A stretch of DNA of 15,933 bases. It comes from a bacterium (GTDB taxonomy: Bacteria; Nitrospinota_A; UBA7883; JACRGQ01). A program made the position numbers and the translations under genes. Below the pieces are notes generated by a model, which saw only the letters and a list, made by a program, of their open reading frames with translations, did no database searches and was not told the origin of the DNA. Location: contig JAKAGL010000027.1 in assembly GCA_021815535.1 (NCBI GenBank), forward strand, positions 1 to 15,933, in the 5' to 3' direction. This document shows positions 6,709 to 13,648 of this stretch, in pieces. Each line of letters starts with the position of its first letter. Positions within the stretch are counted from its first letter, which is position 1.

Positions 6709-7497
6709 ATGAGCATGAAAAAAATGGTGATTGCGCCCTTGGCGGCGGCGCTGATCGTCTTCAGCGGTGCCGCCCATGCCGCCAAAGACGTCAAAAACGC
6801 CAAAGATGAAACCAACCAGGTTCTGGAAGAACTGCACAAGATCAACCCGGCGGCTCCGATAGACGCGGTATCCAAAACCGATATCGACGGAATCTACGAA
6901 GTGGTGATGAACAGCCAGATCTTCTATTTCCACCCCAAGACCAAAACGCTGTTCTTCGGCGAGATGATCCGCGATAAAAAGTCGCTGACGGCGGAACGGA
7001 AAGCGCAGATACAGGCATTGCTGACACAAGCCCTGCCGCTGGATAAAGCGCTGAAGATAGGCAACGGCCCCATTAGCATTGTGGCCTTCGACGATCCGGA
7101 CTGCCCCTTTTGCCGTAAGGCGGATGCGTGGCTGAAGAACCGGCAGGACGTCACGCTGTATATCTTCATGTACCCGTTGCCGATGCACGCCGATGCCCCC
7201 AAAAAAGCCCGCAATATCCTCTGCTCGCAAAATCCCGCCGAGACCTTCCGCGAAACAATGGCCGGCAAATGGGATAAAACTTTCTCCCTGCCCGCGGGAT
7301 GTGAAGCCAAGGTTAACGCGGTCTTGGATGAACACATAAAGTGGGGGCACAAGCTGGGCGTGACCGGCACCCCGGCGTTTTGGATAAACGGCGTTGGGGT
7401 GGCCGGGGCCGACATGGAACGGATCGAGGGCATCCTGAAGCAGAGCGCGGCCGGGAAAACCGCCGAAACCGCGCCCAAGGATAGTCCGAAAAAATAA
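6709..7497 (+). CDS. DsbC/DsbG-family periplasmic thiol:disulfide interchange protein
   Basis: The protein has 262 residues with a signal peptide at 1-25 (MKKMVIAPLAAALIVF, then AAHAA). Residues ~30-95 resemble the DsbC N-terminal dimerisation domain (GIYEVVMNSQIFYFHPKTKTLFFGEMI). A thioredoxin fold follows, with active site CPFC at 132-135 within DDPDCPFCRK and the cis-proline loop TGTP at 219-222. Two more cysteines (C172, C198) match the structural disulfide of DsbC. CPFC differs from the CGYC of E. coli DsbC and is closer to the CPYC of DsbG. The expected role is to isomerise or reduce disulfides of exported proteins, kept reduced by a DsbD-like partner not seen here. The start is set by AAGGAG five bases upstream of the first ATG. 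The C-terminal ~20 residues are a Lys/Ala/Pro tail. Downstream cysteine-bearing exported proteins are possible clients by inference only. Confidence 0.9.
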   Translation: MSMKKMVIAPLAAALIVFSGAAHAAKDVKNAKDETNQVLEELHKINPAAPIDAVSKTDIDGIYEVVMNSQIFYFHPKTKTLFFGEMIRDKKSLTAERKAQIQALLTQALPLDKALKIGNGPISIVAFDDPDCPFCRKADAWLKNRQDVTLYIFMYPLPMHADAPKKARNILCSQNPAETFRETMAGKWDKTFSLPAGCEAKVNAVLDEHIKWGHKLGVTGTPAFWINGVGVAGADMERIEGILKQSAAGKTAETAPKDSPKK

Positions 7498-7523
7498 CCG
7501 GCTTGAACCGGACCACGTAAATT

Positions 7524-7570
7524 ATGCCGGAAAGGGATATGCCGCCTGCGGCATTCCCCGCCGGGTGCAT
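7524..7570 (+). repeat. Extended imperfect hairpin directly before the HPP gene ribosome binding site
   Basis: A nested inverted repeat: inner arms ATGCCG (7539-7544) and CGGCAT (7549-7554) with a CCTG loop, then GGG (7534-7536) with CCC (7556-7558), and outer ATGC-CGG (7524-7530) with CCGG and GCAT (7561-7570), with small internal loops. It ends exactly where the GGAG Shine-Dalgarno (7571-7574) begins. It could stabilise mRNA, act as a weak terminator after the dsbC-like gene (no T-run follows), or modulate translation. Confidence 0.6.
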
Positions 7571-7582
7571 GGAGATACGGAA

Positions 7583-8110
7583 ATGATACAACGCGGATTT
7601 ACCGCTTACCTGAGAAAATTCCGCGGACAGGGGGCAGATGCCCCGCCCCGCGTAAGAAAGCGCTACATCTTTTGGTCATGGCTGGGGGCGTTTTGCGGCA
7701 TCTTCTCCGTCGCCTATATAACCTACCGGGCAGGAGTGCCGATGATGATCGGCTCGTTCGGCGCATCCGCCGTCCTGATCTACGCTGCCATCGAAGGCCC
7801 GCTCTCGCAGCCGCGCAACCTTATCGGCGGACATGTCATCAGCGCCATCATCGCGGTGATCATTTTCAAGACGCTGGGGAATACCGAATTCTCCATTGCC
7901 CTGGCGGTGTCGCTCGCCATTGCGGTGATGCTCACAACCCGGACGCTTCATCCGCCGGGAGGGGCGACTGCCCTTATCGGCGTCAGCACGAAAGCGGGCT
8001 GGACATTTGTGCTGTACCCGGTGCTGGGAGGCGCTCTTATCCTTTTGGCAATCGCGCTGGTGGTAAACAATCTCGCATCCGACCGGCACTATCCCAAAAA
8101 CTGGATATAA
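7583..8110 (+). CDS. HPP-family integral membrane protein
   Basis: From the ATG at 7583 the protein has 175 residues. That start has GGAG eight bases upstream and is preferred to the in-frame GTG at 7565, which lies inside a hairpin. The diagnostic HPP motif is at residues 123-125 within TRTLHPPGGATAL. Hydrophobic segments at about 29-48, 53-71, 83-98, 103-118 and 141-162 suggest four or five membrane helices after a basic cytoplasmic N-terminus. Other family features are MIGSFGASAVL and PLSQPRNLIGGH. HPP proteins in cyanobacteria and plant chloroplasts have been linked to nitrite transport; that function cannot be assumed here. The gene is followed after 10 bp by a UspA-like gene and then by a cytochrome c gene, all with good ribosome binding sites, so the three are probably co-transcribed. 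Confidence 0.92.
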   Translation: MIQRGFTAYLRKFRGQGADAPPRVRKRYIFWSWLGAFCGIFSVAYITYRAGVPMMIGSFGASAVLIYAAIEGPLSQPRNLIGGHVISAIIAVIIFKTLGNTEFSIALAVSLAIAVMLTTRTLHPPGGATALIGVSTKAGWTFVLYPVLGGALILLAIALVVNNLASDRHYPKNWI

Positions 8111-8120
8111 TGGAGACAAT

Positions 8121-8606
8121 ATGAAGACCGCATATAAGAATATCCTCGTCGCCGTGCCCCCGCCCGCCCATGAGTGGTATGCGCTTTCCACCGATGCGTT
8201 GCGCAAGGTCGCGTCCACCCTTTCGCTGGTGCCGGACGTCCACCTCACATTCATATCGGTCTATTCCACCATGGAGACGGTTGGCGACGGCGAAGTGAAC
8301 CTTCTTCCCCCCGAAGTATTCCGCGAACTCAATGAAACGCGCGAACAACAGCTCAAGGAGGCCGTCGCCTCTTATGTGAAATGGTTTACCGATAACGGCG
8401 TTTCATGCGAGGTGATGATCGAGGAGGGGGATGACGCCGCGGATACCCTGGTGGCGGCGGCCAAAAGACTCAACACCGACCTCATCCTGGTCGGGTATCA
8501 TCACAACGAAGGGCTGTTTGACCTGTTTCTTCCGGATGTGGCGAGACGCGTGACCAAACACGCTTCGTGCGATGTGCTGCTTATAGCCCCATCCCACCCA
8601 AAATAA
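8121..8606 (+). CDS. Universal stress protein (UspA) family, probably not ATP-binding
   Basis: The 161-residue single Usp domain starts YKNILVAVPPP and ends TDLILVGYHHNEG...DVARRVTKHASCDVLLIAP, the standard alternating beta-alpha pattern. ATP-binding Usp proteins carry G-x2-G-x9-G-[S/T] in the C-terminal half. Here the corresponding stretch after G125 is YHHNEGLFDLFLPDVARRVT and lacks the second and third glycines and the Ser/Thr, so it should belong to the non-ATP-binding class. Substitution of the early DGS-type loop by PPPAHEW supports that. Family members act as stress-linked dimeric regulators or chaperone-like partners. The start has GGAG five bases upstream and follows the HPP gene by 10 bp. 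Coupling with a membrane transporter-like protein suggests it modulates that protein, but this is inference. Confidence 0.88.
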   Translation: MKTAYKNILVAVPPPAHEWYALSTDALRKVASTLSLVPDVHLTFISVYSTMETVGDGEVNLLPPEVFRELNETREQQLKEAVASYVKWFTDNGVSCEVMIEEGDDAADTLVAAAKRLNTDLILVGYHHNEGLFDLFLPDVARRVTKHASCDVLLIAPSHPK

Positions 8607-8638
8607 CCGATTGACCGCTTAAACTAGGAGGAAAGCTG

Positions 8639-8929
8639 ATGACCCGCACCGCAAGCATCGTTGGAATATTGTTTGCTTTTGGTTTTGCCACGGCCGCATA
8701 TGCCGCCAGCGTTTCGGAAGGAAAAGCCCTTTTTCTGGGAGAGAAATACCATTGCTATACCTGCCATGGAAAAAATGGCGAAGGGGCGAGCGGCCCGGGC
8801 TTTCAGGGAGTGGGCAAAAAATATTCGCAAAGCGAGATGATGAAATTGGCGGCGCATCGTTGCCCCCCCACCGGCGCGTGCAACCCGAAAGAACTGGAGG
8901 CAATCGTCTCGTTTTTGCGGACGATATAG
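8639..8929 (+). CDS. Small periplasmic c-type cytochrome with unusual distal-ligand region
   Basis: The protein has 96 residues with a signal peptide at 1-22 (IVGILFAFGFATAAYA). Mature residues include the haem c site CYTCH at 39-43 followed by GKNGEGASGPGF, as in class I monohaem cytochromes, and a C-terminal helix KELEAIVSFLRTI. In class I proteins a methionine, usually Met-Pro, ligates the iron just before that helix. Here the equivalent segment is HRCPPTGACNP (73-83): His73, Cys75-Pro and Cys81, with no methionine. Met67 and Met68 lie in the preceding helix and seem too early. Ligation by Cys or His, or a disulfide between the two cysteines, is possible. A strong Shine-Dalgarno (AGGAGG, seven bases upstream) supports the start. 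It is 32 bp after the usp gene, so likely the last gene of that cluster. The electron partner is unknown. Confidence 0.88.
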   Translation: MTRTASIVGILFAFGFATAAYAASVSEGKALFLGEKYHCYTCHGKNGEGASGPGFQGVGKKYSQSEMMKLAAHRCPPTGACNPKELEAIVSFLRTI

Positions 8930-8957
8930 GCTTTCCACCGGTTGTTGCAGGAAAATC

Positions 8958-9017
8958 CCCCTGTGAGGCAAAGTTCATAGCCGCGCATCCACAGGGGTAA
9001 AAATCCGGATTTTTTTT
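8958..9017 (+). terminator. Possible transcription terminator after the cytochrome gene
   Basis: CCCCTGTG (8958-8965) pairs perfectly with CACAGGGG (8990-8997) across a 24-nt loop. A second palindrome AAAATCCGGATTTT follows and runs into eight Ts (9010-9017). The first stem is 12 bases from the T-run and the second has no loop, so neither is a textbook intrinsic terminator. The placement between a finished operon and the tRNA promoter suits one. Confidence 0.4.
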
Positions 9018-9034
9018 AATGCCGCGTCTCTTTC

Positions 9035-9062
9035 TTGCAATTGCCCCAAAGTTGGTTATACT
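9035..9062 (+). promoter_or_regulatory. tRNA-His promoter
   Basis: TTGCAA (9035-9040) and TATACT (9057-9062) are 16 bp apart, with the mature tRNA starting at 9081, leaving a short 5' leader of about 12 nt. Confidence 0.65.
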
Positions 9063-9080
9063 TGTCTCTTCTTTTTGGAT

Positions 9081-9157
9081 GGTGAGTGTAGCTCAGCTGG
9101 TAGAGCAATGGGTTGTGGCTCCATTGGTCGCGGGTTCAATCCCCGTCACTCACCCCA
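9081..9157 (+). tRNA. tRNA-His (anticodon GTG)
   Basis: A complete cloverleaf is visible. Acceptor GTGAGTG (9082-9088) pairs with CACTCAC (9147-9153); D-arm GCTC/GAGC (9091-9106); anticodon stem ATGGG/TCCAT with loop TTGTGGC, anticodon GTG at 9115-9117; T-arm with TTCAATC loop at 9135-9141. The extra G at 9081 opposite discriminator C at 9154 is the G-1:C73 pair specific to tRNA-His and the identity element for its synthetase. CCA is encoded at 9155-9157. A run of Ts follows shortly (9159-9164) and may aid termination. Confidence 0.97.
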
Positions 9158-9260
9158 CTTTTTTCCTGAAGGCAACAACATAGCCCGACCTTTGAATTTC
9201 TTCCGGCCCCGTACCGTTAAGGGACGGATTCCCGGCCTGTTTGTCAGCGATCTTTATTTT

Positions 9261-9288
9261 TTCATAACCAAGAAAAGTTAGATATAAT
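9261..9288 (+). promoter_or_regulatory. Promoter of the PilZ gene
   Basis: A perfect TATAAT (9283-9288) has TTCATA (9261-9266) 16 bp upstream. Transcription would start near 9295, giving an AT-rich leader of ~50 nt. The 9158-9260 stretch between tRNA and promoter holds no gene; only a weak imperfect hairpin around CCGTACC/GGGACGG is visible. Confidence 0.55.
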
Positions 9289-9344
9289 TAAGAGCTATTT
9301 TCATTATTACTGAAACGGGACGTTACATTTTTATTTTTGGAAAA

Positions 9345-11279
9345 ATGACGATGCATAGCCGAAAACAAAAACGGGTTTCGACGGAAGGATTGGGCCTGAA
9401 CGGGGAACTTATCCTTCATCCAGACCCGAAACCGATCAAAACCGAACTGATAGATATTTCAGAAGGGGGAGCCGGGATACGAATTGCCGGATCGGTGAGC
9501 GAAGAACAGAAACGGATGCTCGATCTGCTGGTTCGCAACGCCCAATCGGGAAAACGAACCCCCGTCGCCTTTTCTTTTAACGATGCCAAAATCCCCATCG
9601 TCATCATGAATAACTGGGATAACAACTGTTACGGCTTTACCATCAGCGAAAGCGGGCATCAACAGCTCGCGTCATTGGCGGCGCGGGGGCGCAATTTTTT
9701 TCAGGCCATGGTTCAAACCGCGATAAGCAAAGGGGCCGGCGAGGCCGGCATTACGGAATATCCGATCCTCTCAATGGAGTTTCTGCCGCCGGACATCAAG
9801 ACGTTCGTTCAAAACCGCGAGTTTTTCGCATTATTCATGCCCGCGCTTGCAACATCGCTTGTTGAGCTTATCCCGAGCATCAAGCGCAGCATTGCCTCCG
9901 TACATGATATGCATCACTTGCAGGCGGTTCTTTTCCGGTTCCTCAAGGAGCAGGGCAGGGATATCCAGCTTATCATGGGGGCGGCGCTTCATTTTATGCG
10001 CTTGCGCGAAGGGGAACCGCTTCTGCAAAAATTGGTTATACCGGCCACCAAGCATCTCGTTGACGAAGACCGCCTGATTAGCTTTGAAGAGCAGGCGCGT
10101 CTTCGCGATCTTTTCTTGGAAGATATGGCCATCCGCCAGCGCAACGCCCAGGCCAAAGGCTCCGCCGGAGCCGTGCCGGGCGCGGAGAAAAAATCCGGCA
10201 TCGAGGCAATCCCGGCGGAAGGCGGCGGCGCGGCCTCCTCTTTGAAAGAGGTGCCGGAAAAACACCCGCTGGCGAATATCGTGAAGACCCGCTTCGACGC
10301 CTTCAACCGGAAAATATTTTTCATCCAGAAGCTGGCTCCGGCCATCACCGACCACTACTTCAACAAATACCTCCCGCGCGATCACGAGATGATCGAAATC
10401 GCCCAGGAGGAACCCCGCCTGGCCAAAACCATGCTTCCCCGATGGGTGCAAAACGAAATGCAGGAAATCTCCGGCAGTAAGGATCACCGGTTGCACGGCA
10501 TGATCGAGGAGCGGTTCCGCGTGGCGATATTTGAATATATGATCGGCCGGCGCATACAAAACATCACCCTCGAAGAGATCCAGGACCTGTTCGAAGGAAA
10601 GATATCCTCCCAATTCAGCGGTGTGCGCGAAAAGTTCCTCAACGCCGTATGCGACCTGATCCATCCCGGCATAATGCATCGGTTCGGCGATTTTGTGGCC
10701 GCCATCGAGAGTGAACGGTCAAAGAAGCGGGCGGAGAAGGAAAACGAGGTTCGCATCTCCAAGCTTTATCCGCCCGACCTAGCCAAAGAATTCCTCTGGC
10801 CCAAAGTGGTGGAAATGGGAGAGATCCTCCCGTTGCAACGCGAGTTCGCCAAAGCCTGGGTGGACAGCGAACAACAGTTCATCAGCATCAGCGCCCTGGG
10901 AAGCGTGGTGGTGGTGCCGTCCGAAACGTTTGTCGAATTCTCAAAGCTGGTAGACCGGTATGCGAGCGAAGGGGTCAAGGCCTCGGACTTTTTTGTTAAA
11001 GTGGACTTGGGAGAATTATACCGCCGCACCATTAAGATGCGGGATGGCAGTGAAGCGAAGGATGTGTTCGGCCGCCACGTTGACACGCTGCTCCCGCTGG
11101 TGGCGCGTGAGAACTGCATGAGTAAAGTGTTCAGCTATCAGGCTAACTGCATTTATTACGTCCTCAATAAATCAAAATCGTACTTGACCAAAGTGTTCGG
11201 CAAAGGGGCCGATGAAGCTATACAGCTGATAAACGGCAACATGCTGACCGTGGAAGAGAAATCGGAAAATTTCATTTAA
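9345..11279 (+). CDS. PilZ-domain (c-di-GMP receptor) protein with long uncharacterised C-terminal region
   Basis: The protein has 644 residues with no signal peptide or clear membrane helix. The first ~115 residues form a PilZ domain: R6-xxx-R10 (RKQKR) and D37-x-S39-x-x-G42 (DISEGG) are the two conserved c-di-GMP contact motifs, both complete. The remaining ~530 residues match no family I recognise. They are mostly helical and charged, in two blocks (about 130-265 and 310-640) joined by an Ala/Gly-rich linker near 266-305 (AQAKGSAGAVPGAEKK and following). Later stretches include TMLPRWVQNEM, LEEIQDLFEG and a Lys/Glu-rich segment near 450-462. It may act as a cytosolic effector whose helical part responds to c-di-GMP. 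The ATG at 9351 (third residue) is an equally plausible start; both follow a weak GGA. A stand-alone promoter precedes it and a weak hairpin (11286-11306) follows. Confidence 0.82.
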   Translation: MTMHSRKQKRVSTEGLGLNGELILHPDPKPIKTELIDISEGGAGIRIAGSVSEEQKRMLDLLVRNAQSGKRTPVAFSFNDAKIPIVIMNNWDNNCYGFTISESGHQQLASLAARGRNFFQAMVQTAISKGAGEAGITEYPILSMEFLPPDIKTFVQNREFFALFMPALATSLVELIPSIKRSIASVHDMHHLQAVLFRFLKEQGRDIQLIMGAALHFMRLREGEPLLQKLVIPATKHLVDEDRLISFEEQARLRDLFLEDMAIRQRNAQAKGSAGAVPGAEKKSGIEAIPAEGGGAASSLKEVPEKHPLANIVKTRFDAFNRKIFFIQKLAPAITDHYFNKYLPRDHEMIEIAQEEPRLAKTMLPRWVQNEMQEISGSKDHRLHGMIEERFRVAIFEYMIGRRIQNITLEEIQDLFEGKISSQFSGVREKFLNAVCDLIHPGIMHRFGDFVAAIESERSKKRAEKENEVRISKLYPPDLAKEFLWPKVVEMGEILPLQREFAKAWVDSEQQFISISALGSVVVVPSETFVEFSKLVDRYASEGVKASDFFVKVDLGELYRRTIKMRDGSEAKDVFGRHVDTLLPLVARENCMSKVFSYQANCIYYVLNKSKSYLTKVFGKGADEAIQLINGNMLTVEEKSENFI

Positions 11280-11285
11280 CCGGTT

Positions 11286-11306
11286 CGGCGCCTTCCGCCG
11301 GGTTTT
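11286..11306 (+). terminator. Weak intrinsic terminator after the PilZ gene
   Basis: CGGCG (11286-11290) pairs with CGCCG (11296-11300) around a CCTTC loop, followed by GGTTTT. The short stem and only four Ts make it weak. Confidence 0.35.
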
Positions 11307-11362
11307 GCGGCCCAAGATCCGACATTCCAGCCCCCTTCCAAGCGTGCGTGCCCCCAATTTGA

Positions 11363-11368
11363 TATACT
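11363..11368 (+). promoter_or_regulatory. Probable -10 box for the FecR-RCC1 gene
   Basis: TATACT lies 86 bases before the ATG at 11454; no -35 is recognisable at 17 bp upstream. The resulting ~80-nt leader contains a small hairpin (CTGC at 11409-11412 with GCAG at 11418-11421) and a strong GGAGG Shine-Dalgarno eight bases before the start. Confidence 0.4.
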
Positions 11369-11453
11369 GATAAAAAAGGGTACCTCTAACGTAGGACATT
11401 TATTAAGGCTGCGGGGCGCAGAAAACGGGTCAATCATTGGGGAGGAAACGGTC

Positions 11454-13601
11454 ATGAAAGCGGCGATTCCGTACGGGTTGCGGATGATTATCGGCCTGGT
11501 ATGCATAGCATTTAACCATATAGCCGTCCCGCCCGCGCTCGCGTCTCAAAATTTCGGCGGAGAGATCGCGGATCTCTCCGGGCCGGTATTTGTCGTTGCC
11601 AAAGACACCAAAAACATCGCCTCCGCCGCAAAAGGAATGCGGGTCGTTCCGGGCGACGCCATTACCACCGGACAGGACGGCGAAGCCGAAATTCTGTATG
11701 ACGATGGCAATCTGACCCGCTTGGACGAAAACAGCCGCTTGGTGATCGAAAAGCTTAATATCGTTGAGGGCGGCGCCCGCGAAACGGAAATCCGGCTTGA
11801 ATTGGGGCGCGTCAAAAACGCAGTATCGAAATTGGGAAACAAACGGTCCCATTTCGAAGTGCACTCCGCATCGGCAGTGGCGGGAGTGACCGGAACCCCC
11901 GATTGGGTGGTTGGCCTTACCGGTGATCCATTTACCCCAACGACCGAGGTTGACCTGTTGGGAACCGTCGGCGAACCCGGCGAGGTGTACTGTGAAGGTC
12001 CCGGCGGTGGAGGACGGCAGATAATCAATTCCGGCATGCGCTCCGTGGTACAGCATGGAAAACTCCCCACTGCGCCCTTTCCCATCGACCCCGAACGGCT
12101 AAAAACCCTGATGCGGAAAATGCCGATCAAGACCCCCAAGGAACTGCGTGATCAGAAACGTATGGAGTTGGATAAAGCCACCGGATCGGCCCAATCGCCC
12201 GCTGAGAATGCGGCTTCCCAAAATCCTTCTGCGATGGGGGCCGGTTCCACGGCGGGGGCCTTGGCAGGGGCCGCAGCCTCGCAGATGGCCGGCGGCGCCG
12301 CGGCTATTGGGGCGGTCGCCGGTTCCGCGGCAGGATCGGTTGCCGGAGCCGCCGTAGTGGCGGCGGCGGATCTGGCAGGCGGCGGGAAAAATGCTGTTGC
12401 CACAGCAGGCAAAACCGAGGAATCCAGGCCGTTGCCGCCAACGACGGAGCAAACAGCCGCAAAAACCGACACGCCCAAAACGGCGTCTGGCGGAGCATCG
12501 CCGATCGCCGCTGGCGAGTTACATACGGTTTTTCTGAAACGTGACGGAATGCTCCTCGGGTGGGGTTACAACAATTATGGCGAATTAGGCGATGGAACGG
12601 AAAAGAAACGGCTGATCCCCGTGGAGGTCAAAGGGCCGGGCGGCAAAGGGAACCTTGAAGGGATTGCGGCAATCGCCGCCGGGGGAGCCCATACCCTTGC
12701 GCTAAAAAAGGACGGTACGGTGTGGGCCTGGGGACGTAACAACAAGGGGCAGCTTGGCGACGACACCGATGATGACCGGAAAACCCCCGTACAGGTGAAG
12801 GGGCCGGGCGGCAAAAAAAATCTCGAAGGGATCATCTCAATTGCCGCTGGCGAACTGCATACCATCGCGGTAAAGAATGACGGATCGGTTTGGGGATGGG
12901 GTTACAACAATGATTGGCAATTGGGCGACGGCACAAGCAAAAAGCGGCTCACCCCCGTTCAAGTGAAAGGCCCCGGCGGACAGGGTTTTCTTGAAGGGAT
13001 AGTGGCGGTTGCGGCGGGAAGCACCCACACTCTTGCCCTTAAGAAAGACGGCACGGTGTGGGCGTGGGGGAATAACGACAAAGGGCAACTGGGGGATGAT
13101 ACCGGCGACAGCTCCAAAACCCCGGTTCTGGTGAAAGGGCTCAAAGGAGTGATCGCCATCGCCGCGGGTTCCACCCATTCGCTCGCGGTAAAAGCTGATG
13201 GCACCCTCTGGGCATGGGGGAACAACGTCTCGGGCCAACTGGGCGATAAGGGAATCACCAACCGCCTTGCACCTGTATGGGTAAAATCCATTGCCGGCGT
13301 AACAACCGTTGCGGCAGGGGAAAATCATTCCATCGCGCTCAAAGCGGATGGCACGGTCTGGACCTGGGGCAGCAACAGCGCGGGGCAGCTGGGCATCAAT
13401 GAAGGAACCAGCACCATGCGCCTCGTCCCCGTATTTGTGGACGGACTGAGCGGAATAACGGCGATCGGCGCGGGATACAATCATTCTTTCGCGCTGAAAA
13501 GCGACGGGACGATATGGGCATGGGGAAGCAACAACAAAGGACAACTGGGAGACAATTCGAAGGATGACCGCATGGTTCCCGTCCCGGTAAGCAATCCGTA
13601 A
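11454..13601 (+). CDS. Secreted FecR-domain / seven-blade RCC1 propeller protein
   Basis: The protein has 715 residues. A signal peptide (1-30, ending ALA before SQ) precedes a FecR domain at about 60-155 (PGDAITTGQDGEAEILYDDG, TRLDENSRLVIEK, VAGVTGTPDW). An Ala/Gly zipper-like segment (about 260-312) and a Pro/Thr linker (to ~350) follow. Residues 351-715 are seven RCC1 repeats, each with the pattern AAG-x2-H-[ST]-x-A-[LV]-x-x-DG-x-[LVI]-WAWG-x-N-x2-GQLGD. Repeat starts are at residues 351, 407, 463, 519, 569, 619 and 671, giving one complete propeller. Blades 1-3 carry a 6-residue longer connector (GPGGKGNLEG type) than blades 4-7. Blades 1+2 resemble 3+4 pairwise, suggesting duplication of a two-blade unit. 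Bacterial RCC1 propellers are generally binding modules; the ligand is unknown. The glycine-zipper segment could insert into or cross a membrane. It is not a canonical FecR anti-sigma protein, since no sigma gene is adjacent. Confidence 0.88.
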   Translation: MKAAIPYGLRMIIGLVCIAFNHIAVPPALASQNFGGEIADLSGPVFVVAKDTKNIASAAKGMRVVPGDAITTGQDGEAEILYDDGNLTRLDENSRLVIEKLNIVEGGARETEIRLELGRVKNAVSKLGNKRSHFEVHSASAVAGVTGTPDWVVGLTGDPFTPTTEVDLLGTVGEPGEVYCEGPGGGGRQIINSGMRSVVQHGKLPTAPFPIDPERLKTLMRKMPIKTPKELRDQKRMELDKATGSAQSPAENAASQNPSAMGAGSTAGALAGAAASQMAGGAAAIGAVAGSAAGSVAGAAVVAAADLAGGGKNAVATAGKTEESRPLPPTTEQTAAKTDTPKTASGGASPIAAGELHTVFLKRDGMLLGWGYNNYGELGDGTEKKRLIPVEVKGPGGKGNLEGIAAIAAGGAHTLALKKDGTVWAWGRNNKGQLGDDTDDDRKTPVQVKGPGGKKNLEGIISIAAGELHTIAVKNDGSVWGWGYNNDWQLGDGTSKKRLTPVQVKGPGGQGFLEGIVAVAAGSTHTLALKKDGTVWAWGNNDKGQLGDDTGDSSKTPVLVKGLKGVIAIAAGSTHSLAVKADGTLWAWGNNVSGQLGDKGITNRLAPVWVKSIAGVTTVAAGENHSIALKADGTVWTWGSNSAGQLGINEGTSTMRLVPVFVDGLSGITAIGAGYNHSFALKSDGTIWAWGSNNKGQLGDNSKDDRMVPVPVSNP

Positions 13602-13603
13602 AC

Positions 13604-13646
13604 CGGGGTTGTTCCCCGTGGTTCGCGATCCATCGCGGCTCTTTTC
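13604..13646. terminator. Convergent terminator region between the RCC1 gene and response-regulator genes
   Basis: CGGGG (13604-13608) pairs with CCCCG (13614-13618) around TTGTT. A second palindrome CGCGAT/ATCGCG (13624-13637) runs into CTCTTTTCC on the + strand. The two stems fill the 47-bp gap between convergent genes and could stop transcription from both sides. The T-runs are short. Confidence 0.45.
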
Positions 13647-13648
13647 CG

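Noticed and set aside
9831..10679. A 282-codon minus-strand frame inside the PilZ gene.
   Set aside because: Antisense shadow of a coherent 644-aa PilZ protein with a good promoter; no motif seen.
11369..11453. Leader of the FecR-RCC1 gene as a possible c-di-GMP riboswitch, given the PilZ neighbour.
   Set aside because: I see only a 4-bp hairpin and no conserved GEMM-type core; the length is also short.
11454..12000. FecR domain as a sign of an ECF sigma/anti-sigma iron-uptake system.
   Set aside because: No sigma factor or TonB-dependent receptor is nearby, and the protein has a signal peptide and propeller rather than the FecR anti-sigma layout.
12504..13598. Regular ~150-168 bp periodicity that could suggest a CRISPR-like or satellite array.
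   Set aside because: The period is a multiple of three, stays in frame and encodes RCC1 blades; repeats are diverged and there are no spacers.
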